DNA from: Naematelia aurantialba
Taxonomy: Eukaryota > Basidiomycota > Tremellomycetes > Tremellales > Naemateliaceae
Direction of reading: 5' to 3'
NCBI GenBank assembly: GCA_021527695.1
Contig: JAKFAO010000007.1
Location: 1,426,001 to 1,490,000 of the forward strand
DNA length: 64,000 bases
Program-made: the position numbers and the translations under genes
In this document: in pieces, positions 31,581 to 41,300 of the stretch
Layout: each line of letters begins with the position of its first letter
How positions within the stretch are numbered: position 1 is the stretch's first letter
Notes under the pieces: generated by a model
Told to the model about the DNA's origin: nothing
The model's input: only the letters and a program-made list of their open reading frames with translations
Database searches by the model: none

Positions 31581-33875
31581 ATGGAGATCCTTCCTAATGG
31601 CAGGTCCGGCACGCCTCCCGCATCCCTCACCCCGCCTGCTCTCGACTCGCGCTCCTCGTCTCCGGCTGGCGACCGACCCCGCGCCGTGTCAGGCTCGCTC
31701 AAAGACCGCATTGCGAAATTCAACAATCCCTCTGCTCAGCCTCTTGTGCCGAAGCAGCCTTTCGGTACCGCAGGCCCGCCTCCCTCGTCTTCAACCAACC
31801 CCAGAGGCGGACTCATCGGTAACAGGATCCCGAGTTTCGACGCTCGGTCAGCAGCCATTTCGACGAGTCAGCGGAAAGTGTCAGAGCCGAGAGGCCTGAT
31901 TGGCAATCGGATCCCTAATGTCTCTACGACCAAGGCCCCGGGACGATCAGCGAGTCCGGCAGGATCAGTCGCTTCCAGCGACCGCTCGGCCGCTCCCGCC
32001 AGTTCAGGCTCACCCAACACGTCGTCCCGCTCGTCGTCGCCATCGACGTCGCCTGGACCGGGACTCCCGCCTTCTCTGCTTGCGTCGACGATGCCCGACG
32101 ATATCCCCACCGGCGCAATGACGCCGTCGTCGACCCGAGCCGAGGCGGGCGAGTCGGTTCAGGAACTGTCAGCACCGGGCACGCCGGTCGCCAACGCCGC
32201 CTTCCAGCTGCCTCCCCCAGAATACGACCTCGTCCCCGGAAATCTCAAGTACGCCGCGGCCAATATGATCCGCGGACTCTCGGCCGCCTCTGGTCCCCGC
32301 TCCTTTGCTGCGTCTGTCGCGTCGAGTTTGATGTCGCAGTATGATCCGTCCTCGACCGGCAGCGAGACGGCGCAGAAGATGATGCAGGATGTGAGCGGGA
32401 TCTCCACGCCGACCGGGACGCCCAAAGCCGCACACAAGGAGCTTGATCTAGAAAATATCAGCATTAGAGGAGAAGGCAGTGTGCGAGAGGATGGCAGCGA
32501 GATGGATGAGGACGGACCGGACGCTGTCGCACAGCAATTCGAGGGCCTAGGTGTGCAAGTGCAGGACTTGCAGGACCGGAATGCTACTCCCGAGCCCCCC
32601 AGGATTGATGTGGTCCCGGCCAGGGACACTTCATTCGACGCAGACCCAGCGGCGCCCGACTCTGAACAGCACGAAACGGTCGCAACTAGCTCTGAAGAAG
32701 GGCTTGCAGGCCCTCCATTGGCTCATCACCCAAACGCCGACTCGGATCCCGCCGACCTCGAGGATGGCAACCTCTATGCTCATGTTGAGGATCAGGTCGC
32801 CGAACAACGCCCACTCGACAATGGGACGCAAATGGGCGGAGTCGAAACGCAAGCCGGACGAGGCGCGTCTGCAGAGCCGGGCTTTCTCCAGAAACCAGAT
32901 GCTGTTGGAGAACTGAGCCCGGGCTCTAAGGACGCGAGTGAATTGCAGGTGCGCGACGCTACTCCCAAACCAACAGAAGAGCAAGTATTGGAAGAGGGTA
33001 ACGCACCTCTGCATAACGGGATGAGTTTGGACGAAAGAAAGGCTGTGGAGGACTGGCAGAATTCGCAAGGCTCGACGTATGATGCCTCGGACTCGGGACA
33101 ACAAGGTGATGAGGCGACTCAAGACGATCACGACAGTCTCACCGAGTCGCATTCAGTTGATGAGGCACCTAGTGCTGAAGGCCTGGAGACGTCATCCGCT
33201 GCAGATCCGATCCTTCCTACCCCGCCGTCTGAGGATCCAAACGATACGCCGCTTGCCCAGAAACCACTACAACTTCACCTCGAACCGGCGCCTGTCGCCC
33301 AACCGGCGGAAGAAGGTCCAGCGGCGGAGGAGAGTCCGTCGTCCGCCAACGGGATGGATGTGCCCAGCGCGACGCGAGGGGAGGACGAAGCTGAGACGGG
33401 ACAAACTACTCCTCCAGCGTTTCCGACTGCACCAGACAACGAGCTGGATGATGTGAATGATGAGCCGTCCACTGCGGGTGCAGAACCACCCGTCAGCACC
33501 GGGGCACACTCAACGTCCGATACGGCTCCCCTCGACGCGGCGGTCATGAAGTCGTTCCCCGAGGTTCCTGACGAGTCTAAGCCCCGCGTCGAGGTGCACG
33601 TCCAGTCGCCGCAGTCCACGCCGCAGAAACGCCAGCCTCGCGCCTCGTTCGACGCGCAGCAGACGCCGCTCGTGACTCTGCCGGGACAGAGCAAGAGCCT
33701 CACGACGAAGAGCCCGCCAGGGGACCTGGACGTGGATACGACACCGCAGCAGAATCCGGGCGTAGGCGTGAACAAGCGCCACAGCACGCGTAAATCGCCA
33801 AAGAGCCCATTGCTGGACGACGAGGATCCCGGGGACTTTGAGCAGGGCGAAGGCTGGGCCGTGGTCACCAAGTGA
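31581..33875 (+). CDS. large disordered protein with SLKDRIAKFN motif, function unknown
   Basis: One uninterrupted exon encodes 764 residues, unusual among its intron-rich neighbours. The N-terminus has SLKDRIAKFNNP, then two copies of a short motif, GGLIGNRIPSFD and RGLIGNRIPNVS, about 35 residues apart. A more ordered patch is PPPEYDLVPGNLKYAAANMIRGL. The remainder is acidic, Ser/Pro/Glu-rich and apparently disordered. The C-terminus ends LLDDEDPGDFEQGEGWAVVTK, a conserved-looking acidic plus tryptophan motif. Fungal actin-patch proteins such as Aim21 are also long, disordered and carry K-D/E-R-I type motifs. That similarity is weak, so I assign no function. No domain, signal peptide or membrane segment is seen. 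Confidence 0.8.
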   Translation: MEILPNGRSGTPPASLTPPALDSRSSSPAGDRPRAVSGSLKDRIAKFNNPSAQPLVPKQPFGTAGPPPSSSTNPRGGLIGNRIPSFDARSAAISTSQRKVSEPRGLIGNRIPNVSTTKAPGRSASPAGSVASSDRSAAPASSGSPNTSSRSSSPSTSPGPGLPPSLLASTMPDDIPTGAMTPSSTRAEAGESVQELSAPGTPVANAAFQLPPPEYDLVPGNLKYAAANMIRGLSAASGPRSFAASVASSLMSQYDPSSTGSETAQKMMQDVSGISTPTGTPKAAHKELDLENISIRGEGSVREDGSEMDEDGPDAVAQQFEGLGVQVQDLQDRNATPEPPRIDVVPARDTSFDADPAAPDSEQHETVATSSEEGLAGPPLAHHPNADSDPADLEDGNLYAHVEDQVAEQRPLDNGTQMGGVETQAGRGASAEPGFLQKPDAVGELSPGSKDASELQVRDATPKPTEEQVLEEGNAPLHNGMSLDERKAVEDWQNSQGSTYDASDSGQQGDEATQDDHDSLTESHSVDEAPSAEGLETSSAADPILPTPPSEDPNDTPLAQKPLQLHLEPAPVAQPAEEGPAAEESPSSANGMDVPSATRGEDEAETGQTTPPAFPTAPDNELDDVNDEPSTAGAEPPVSTGAHSTSDTAPLDAAVMKSFPEVPDESKPRVEVHVQSPQSTPQKRQPRASFDAQQTPLVTLPGQSKSLTTKSPPGDLDVDTTPQQNPGVGVNKRHSTRKSPKSPLLDDEDPGDFEQGEGWAVVTK

Positions 33876-34170
33876 GTTTGGCTCACGCACCTCGTCACCC
33901 AACGGCGTCGACTGATCGGTGTAGAGGCAGAGATCAGTAGGGTACTAGGGCACTAGGACACTAGGGCATTTGCTCCAACGTGGCCGGAGAAGAAAGAACA
34001 TCAAGATGTGTATATCTTATTGTACGATCAGACTCGCGATTTGAGACGACTGTCATGCTATGCAGCAATGTGCAACGAAACACCGTACACGATAACATGC
34101 AGTGTACAAGGCGGGCATTGATATCGGTCTATTCGTCTAAATCGCCATGGTCAACGTACGAGGCTCAGCC

Positions 34171-36170
34171 TCATTGCCGCGGATACCCGTGCCAGCCTCC
34201 CTGCCAGTCCATCCCGCCCATCCCGCCAAACGGTGGTTGCTGCCCTTGGAACTGAGGGGGCTGGTGGTACTGCTGTTGCTGCGCGTGCTGCGCGTACTGG
34301 AGCTGCTGCTGATGCTGCTGTGGTTGTTGTTGTAGATGCTGTTGGTGTTGGAAATAGAGCTGTTGATGCTCGTTCATGCCGCCGTATCCCCCCATGCCCA
34401 TCTGCATAGGTACCATGCCCTGCACTCCCTGCATCCCTCCCAGTCCAGACCCTGGCATCCCCGGCATCATGTTGCCCATGTTACCCATCATCCCCATCTG
34501 GAGATTCATCATGGCCATTGGGTCCAAGCCCATCCCCATGCCCATGACACCGAGCTGCGGCATCGCCATGGGGTGCATCATCCCACCCATGCCCACGCCC
34601 ATGCCCATGCCTCCCATCTGTCCGCCGTATCCTCCAGTTGGACCACTGGGCGCGATTGGCGGCCTTGCATGCGGCCTGAAACCAGGTCGCACGACCGGTG
34701 CACCCCCTCTTCCTCCCCCTCCGCCGGGCGCTCGGCGCTGGGGACTTTTGGGCCGAAGAATTTCAATTTCTTGGTTGAACGGCAGAGCATCTCGGCCATC
34801 TTGTTTCGGCGGCAGCACGCTCGAATAGGTTGAGGAATCGAAGAGTTGGACGCTGGAGGAGGAGGTGACGGCGGCGGCGGCGGCGAGAGGAGAGGCGGCA
34901 GTGTGGGAGGAAGTGGCAGGCATGGGAGATGTGTCGGCAGTGACCCAGCCTTGACGGCAGAGGTGAGGCGGCGTAAAGAGCGAGAGTCGACGAGTGCCGA
35001 GGCAGAAATTCTCGATCAACGTATATAGGTACGGAGGGAGACGAGCCCCGTCGATATCTACCGGCAGTCACCTGTCAGTCGTGGCCAGGCGGGTTCGACA
35101 AACGACAACCATGAGTCCGACCGCGGAGGATTTGTGAATGTGTCGTGGAGTGAGGTGGGTGAGGAGAGCGCAGCACGTACCCTCAGAGTCTTCCCACACC
35201 ATCACGTCGGTATCCACATTGCAATGGACGAATCGGGTGTCGGTACTCCGCCTCACGGTCCCGCGTATCCCCATGAGACAGTGCTCTTTCTGACTCGCAA
35301 ACAGGCCGCCGCCTGCCCCACCTCTTGTCCCACAGACCGGTCTGCTCGCTACGTCCGCTTCCCCTCCCGCTTCCCCTTCCCCTGCACTTTCCCCGGCCAC
35401 GTCTCCCCGCTGTTGGCTTTCGTCTGGGTGTGCCCGCTTGTTCGTCTTGACCCAGACAATATCTTCGGCACGCCTGAAGCCCCATCGCGCAAAACATTCC
35501 CGGCCCTTCTCGAGGCCATCAGAATCCCCGCTCCCAACCCATAGGAACACGAAGCCCGGATCGGAAGACAGAATACGGATGGGCAGGGCGGCCGTGGTCT
35601 CCCAGTCGAGGGACGAGGTATTGATCAGTATCACGTCGAATTTGTGTGGTTGAAGCGCCTGGACGACGGTCAGGGGGTTGGACGAGGTGAGCGGAAGGTA
35701 GAGAGGGGCATGGGAGAGGTCTGCGACGAGTTGCGCTTTCAGGTCCATCAGTTTCTTGAGTGCAGGATACCTCGATACCACGTCAGCCTGGGGTCAAGGT
35801 CATACTCTTGCTTGTACTATCGCTCCCTCTTTGACTCTTATCCATGACAACAGGGACGACGAAGGATACGACCCGAGACTCACTCTTCGCATATCTCGTC
35901 GTCGCCAGCGCCAAGGACGTAGTTTGATCCGAACTCCCCAGATATACCGTACCACGCCGTAAGGTCATTACGAATCGTCTCCTCCTCCTCGACGTAGTTC
36001 ACTACATTCTCCTTGCTGGGCTCGGTAGGCTCAGGTGTCTCCGGAGGGGAGATGAAGTCCAGCGGAGGCGGCGGTGGAAAGGCGTGGGTAGGATCGATGA
36101 TTCGTCGGCGTTCGGATTGGCGTTGGAGGATGTCGGTGAGGAACGAGTGGTGGGCTACGAGGGCCGACAT
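34171..36170 (-). CDS. METTL14-like subunit of the mRNA m6A methyltransferase complex
   Basis: Three exons (36170-35884, 35770-35181, 35057-34171) join in frame to give 587 residues. The MT-A70-type fold is recognised by EEYPALKKLMDLKAQL, HKFDVILI, FVFLWVGSGDSDGLEKGRECFARWGFRRAEDIVWVKTNK, KEHCLMGIRGTVRRSTDTRFVHCNVDTDVMVWED, and PYLYTLIENFCLGTRRLSLF followed by GWVTA. The C-terminal EIEILRPKSPQRR and a Gly/Arg stretch match the METTL14 tail (EEIERLRPKSP then RGG). This identifies the METTL14 rather than the METTL3 branch, an RNA-binding, catalytically inactive partner. The position of EPPL (METTL14) or DPPW (METTL3) is occupied by NTSS (residues about 146-149). After the RG segment the protein has a long Met/Gly-rich and then Gln-rich, prion-like tail. 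The first intron uses a GAG acceptor, chosen because it restores the conserved EEYP. Confidence 0.88.
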
Positions 36171-36557
36171 GGTCCGACGGTGTGCACAAAAGAGTCCTAG
36201 CTCTGAACACCTCAGCGTCGGATACTTGGCGTCGTAGGCGAGATGTTGAAGGCTGTATTGTCACAGCTCACAGCTCAACTCATTTGCTGCTCGGTTACCA
36301 GTTTTACCGAACTGGTTTCTTTCGCCTGTAGGTGTCTGCCTGTATCTGAGCTCGCACAGTTTGTTAGGGTGATATCACGAAAGGCCGAGAGTACAGTGAT
36401 CTCGCTACGGTCTGCCTGAGCAGCACGGTTCGACTTGGCAGTCAGGCAGTGCGAGCACCAAGGTCACCCTGTTACGGCCCTGTCCGGAAATCGATGTGGA
36501 GGTGTTTCCTTTAGTCATTCCCCTCGCTACGGTATAAAGTCTCTTCGTCGACCATCC
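36171..36557. other. divergent promoter, about 390 bp
   Basis: This is the shared upstream region of the METTL14-like gene (minus) and the quinone oxidoreductase gene (plus). The inverted pair AAACTGGT/ACCAGTTTTACCGAACTGGT near 36297-36320 is the only visible symmetry. Confidence 0.45.
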
Positions 36558-38108
36558 ATGTCGCTCGGAAGAGCTATCGCCAACACCAGAGTCCCCATCC
36601 TCCAATTCCGCACTATTATAGCTGGCAACCGAGGCCCAGCAACCGTTTCTACTTTGCCTCGGCTTACGGGACCGCGCACCCGAATTCCAACATCATCAAC
36701 CAGGCGCTTCACAACGACAGCTGGCAGGACCAAGCCAATGAGGTGCATTTTGATCAAGGATGGAACTGGGCCGGCTGAGAGCTTGTACATCGGGGAAGAG
36801 GAGACTCCGGAGCCGAAAGAAGGGCAGGTACAAGTCCAGGTATGTGACAGCCGATACAACTTAGATGCGACCCGAACTGATCCTTACAGATCCAGGTATG
36901 GTGTTCCGTCCGCTTTTGGAAGTATAAGCTCATGTGCACATCTTTAGACATTTGGCTTGAACCGAATGGATATTCTCCAACGGGAGGGCAAATACGCGCT
37001 ACCTCCTGCGGCGTCCAAGACGATCCTGGGCGTCGAGTTTGCTGGTATTGTTAGCAAGCTCGGTAAGGGCGTTGAGCAGTTCAGAGAGGGCGACGAGGTG
37101 TTCGGGCTGGCTTACGGAGTGAGTTATAAGCTTCGGCATGGCTGAAATTAGGGCGCATATGCCGAATATATCGTCTTGCCAGAACGAATGCTGCTGCACA
37201 AGCCCAGGGAGATCAGCTGGGTCGAGGCAGCAGGGATTCCCGAGAACTGGATGACGGGTGAGCAAGCAAGTGGATCGGTGAGACTGACATTTAGCGTATC
37301 AGGCTCTCTTACTGGAAGGCGGTTTGAAACCAGGAAGCAACGTCTTGATCCACGCAGTGAGCCTGCATCTCTCCACTTGGCCGACAATTGGCGGCACTGA
37401 ACATTAGGGTGCCTCTGGAGTTGGCAGTGCAGCTATACAGCTGGCCCGTGCGTTTACTGTCACGACGGAAGCTGACCTGTAGTGCACGTTGGGGGAGCTG
37501 CCAAAGTCTTCACGACGTGCGGAACCGACGAAAAGGTCAAGTTTCTACAGAACCTCGCAAGTCCAGACAAGCTTCACGTCTTCAACTATAGGACTCAAAG
37601 TCAGTATACTCACCTCTGGCCATTCACCGTTGACCGTATACTCACCTCCCCCTTTTCGCTGCTCACAAGTCTAGACTTCGAGGAGGAGATCAAGAAAATC
37701 GACCAAGGTGTTGATTTGATCATCGAGTTTGTCGGCCGAAACTACTTTGCGGCCAACCTCAACCTTCTCAAGCGCGACGGGAAGATGGTGTACCTAGGAA
37801 TGCTGTCGGGGTCCAAGTTGGATGCGGGCACGGACATCCTACCTCTCATCTACAAACGACTCACCATCAAAGGGTCCACACTGAGAAGTAGGACGGTCGA
37901 GTACCAGGCGGAGCTGTTGAAGCATTTTGAGACGGACGCGCTCCCGTTGATCATCGAGGGAAAGATGAAGGTAGAGGTGCACGAGGTGTTTCCGTGGACA
38001 AAGGCGACGGAAGCGCACAAGGGGATGGAAGCGAACAAGAACAGTGGCAAGGTGCGTGCTTCAAGAGACTGGGCTGACGCAAAGATCGTCTTGGAAATCA
38101 CAGAATAA
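36558..38108 (+). CDS. quinone oxidoreductase, PIG3/zeta-crystallin type, probable mitochondrial leader
   Basis: This is a medium-chain dehydrogenase/reductase without catalytic zinc, of the TP53I3 (PIG3)/zeta-crystallin class, which reduces quinones with NADPH. Key segments in order are MRCILIKDGTGPAESLYIGE, TFGLNRMDILQREGKY, ILGVEFAGIVSKLGKGVEQFREGDEVFGLAYG, GAYAEYIVLPERML, AAGIPENWMTAYQALLLEGGLKPGSNVLIHA, the NADPH-binding GASGVGSAA.Q, IIEFVGRNYF and LLRSR-type TLRSRTVEY. The end is MEANKNSGKIVLEITE. Introns include 33-nt examples at 37119-37151 and 38052-38084. The latter is a multiple of three, so its retention would insert eleven residues. Family members usually begin near MRCILI. Here about 55 Arg/Thr/Ser-rich residues precede it, which look like a mitochondrial targeting peptide. 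Confidence 0.9.
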
Positions 38109-38377
38109 TAGCGCATGCATGCTGCATTTCCAGGTACCGTTGATAACTCAGCCGTTGTCGCCAGATAAGCATGCCGTTGTGAGAGGACCTACGGGTTTCC
38201 CGATTTCGCCGTCGTTCCTTTCTTCTTTCCTTCTTGCGTCTTTCCTTCATTCCTTTCCAGTTCCTTCCTTCGTCTAGGTTCTCTCTCCTTTCTCCGACGC
38301 TACCTTCATTCCCCTAAGTATCTTTGGCTTCAGCATCTTCATCGTCCGGTCTCAGCAACCTATTGAGAAGCCCCCCC
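38109..38377. other. short intergenic region
   Basis: This lies between the quinone oxidoreductase stop and the inferred HFM1 start. A TTCCTTTC-type pyrimidine repeat at 38211-38300 resembles a promoter tract. Nothing else is seen. Confidence 0.5.
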
Positions 38378-41300
38378 ATGAAGCACGGTGAAACGAGGTC
38401 CCTCGCCGCGAGCCTCCTTGCAAAACTCGATGAAAGGGAAGACAGTGGCGAAAGGCTCCGTCGAGAGTTTGCAGCAAGTGGGCGTGGTCAGCAACATGAC
38501 AGTGCTCCCACCATCTTCAGCTTCCAAGAAGGAGACGATGATGGATATTCCTGTAAGTCGGGGAATGCGGATACAAGTAATGCTAAATTCCTGAAGATCG
38601 TCCTTTCTCTACCAACGGAAACGAATACAATGTAGTCACTGATCGGCCGCAAGTTGCACTAGAGGAGGACGATAGCTTCCTCTCATTTTCTTCTCCTACG
38701 CCTATTCGCCATGCAGCACACATACAACCCTTCAAGCTTCATCGCGAAGGGGCGAAATACATTGCGCCATTTGCCTCAACCGCGCGAGTGGCGAATGGTA
38801 GAGCACTCCTCCCTGCCAAGGATGACATGACTTTTGGCAGCACCAGCTCTCAAAAGCCGGACACTGACGCTGGTGCGGAGCCAGGACCGAAAATGGTGGT
38901 GCGGCATATCCCAAGCGACCCGTACGGCGACTCGGTTTGGGAGAACAGCGGTTACCTCGAGATGAACACGACAGTGGCGGACAATGCACTGGACGGTAAG
39001 CGTGCGGTTTGAATAGGCTCACTTGAAAGCGGTCCAGGACGACGAGCCGGTGGTGACCCTTGAGGAGCTGAAGCGCAGAGAAGACGAAAAGGGGAGCACA
39101 AACAAGCTGGGTGTGAAGATAGTGCCGGTGACAAGACTTCGTGAGAGTTCTTCCGTGTTCCGTGACCGCATCCCGCGGCACAAGCTAAATTGAGAAGCGG
39201 ACAAGTGGCGTTCTACCTTTCGATTTGGATGCTTCAATTCAGTGCAGAGCAAGGTGTTCCATGCTGTAGGTCAACATCTCAACATGAAAGCTGACGGGAG
39301 GTGTACGAAACCGATGAAAATCTGGTCGTTTCTGGTGAGATGACAGAAGACGTCTTGCTGACCATGAAGCCCCCACGGGATCGGGAAAAACCACCATCTT
39401 TGAGCTGGCGTTCATCCGCATGATGAAGGAAAAAAGCTCCACTTACGCCAGCGATCCTTTGGCGATATACTTGGCCCCCACAAAAGTACACAATCTGTAG
39501 GCAGAGCTGATGTCAGGCTCTTTGCAATGAACGTGCAAGGGACTGGGACGAGAGACTCTCTGCGGTCGGCATAAGTTGTAGGCGGGTACTTGCGATTAAG
39601 CTCATTGCAGGTATAGAGGTGACGGGCGACACGGGACATACTGCAGCCGCCATCAATGCACTCAAAGAAGCGCATCTCATCGTGACGACTGTGCGTCTGT
39701 GACTGACAACATTGACGAACAGCCTGAGAAATGGGATTCATTGACGCGACGGGCTTCTGCTATTTCCAAGGTCATGAACCGACTGGCGTTGATCATGATT
39801 GACGAGGTGAGCCGGCGATGCCGGTGTGGGTTGATGCCAGGTCCACATTCTGCGAGAAGCAAGGGGCGCTACGCTGGAGGTCGTGATATCACGGATGAAG
39901 TCGCGTGGAGATCGAGTCCGTTTTGTAGCTCTCAGCGCATCCGTAAGTAAACTCGACCTTACCTCACGCCATGCGCGAGACATGGTCTCGCTGTGTACAT
40001 CGTCGACAATCGCTTATCTAGGTCCTGGCCGTCTGACTTCAGGTTCCCAATATCGAAGATGTTGCCCGGTGGCTAGCACCAAACGACTCTGGTTCGGTCA
40101 CCACGCTCGTTATGAGCGAAACCCACAAGAATGGCGAGCCCACCCCGAAAGCGATTGCAAGAACCGCTACGGTGTTCAAGGTGGGGATAGGCGGTGTCTT
40201 TGCTGATTGACCAGTTTGGTGAAGAGTTTAGACCCACGCAACTGCAGCGAGAGGTGTACGGATTTGATCTGGTGAATGAGTGGGCGACTCATGCGGAACT
40301 TGACAAGCATCTTTACAGGATTCTATTGGATCATTCGAAAGGGCAGCCCGTGTTGGTGTTTTGCTCGACTCGTAGAAGCTGTCAGACAACGGCAGAGACC
40401 GTCTTCCAGGCATACAAAGAGGGTCGGGAGCGCGGGGCCAAACTGCCGTGGAAGTTGAAGAATCAGTGAGATTACAAGCTGCATTCTGCTCACGATAGGA
40501 AACCCCTGCAGCTCAAAGATAGCAAGATTGCCGAGTTGACTGCGCTCGGTATCGCCGTTCATCATGCAGGGCTGGAATACTCTGATCGGCGGGAGATCGA
40601 AGAGGCTTTCCGTCAGGGGCAGCTCTACATGATTGTGTCGACCTCCACCCTCGCAGTCGGTGTCAACCTTCCGGCTCATACTGTGATCATCAAGGGCACG
40701 ACCACATGGCGTGGAATTGAAGACGGTCATTGCGAATATTCCGACATCGATATACAACAGATGATGGGTCGGGCCGGCCGGCCCCAGTACGATACGTCTG
40801 GCCTGCTGATCGTGATGTGCGAACGTCATCAGGTCAAGAAATATCGCGACATGCTGGATTCCAAGACTGTGCTCGAAAGTACTTTGTGAGTCATGACGAC
40901 ACTGTGTCAGCTGAATACAGACATGAGAATCTAATAGAGCGTAAGTTGCATATCTGGCTGCTCTGATAACAGATATCAACAGCGAGATCGGACTGAAAAC
41001 CATTACTTCAACCAAAGAAGCTCAAGAATGGCTCAAGAGGTAGGCCGAATCACCTGACAAGCTAATCACAGCTCCTTCCTTTATATCCGGATCCAGCGCA
41101 ATCCTAAGCACTATGCCTTTGCGGCCTTGAGGGATAAACGAGACGAGAAGGCCTGGGAGGAATGGCTGGATCACCACGTTGAGGTGAATAGATCTGGTTC
41201 ACCAGGGCACTGAGCAGTCAGAACGCTTTGGCTAGTTTGCATGAAAGCGAGTTTATTCGCCATGTTGAAGGAGAAACCCTCGACGGGGAGCTACTGGAAC

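Noticed and set aside
34171..35019. Separate short gene with a SUZ-like motif (LPFNQEIEILRPKSPQR) and Met/Gly-rich tail
   Set aside because: An intron at 35058-35180 joins it in frame to the MT-A70-type exon. The join restores the METTL14 segment PYLYTLIENFCLGTRRL, and RPKSP is the known METTL14 tail motif.
36435..36557. Longer N-terminus for the quinone oxidoreductase
   Set aside because: It relies on an upstream start without conserved sequence. The ATG at 36558 already gives a plausible mitochondrial leader.
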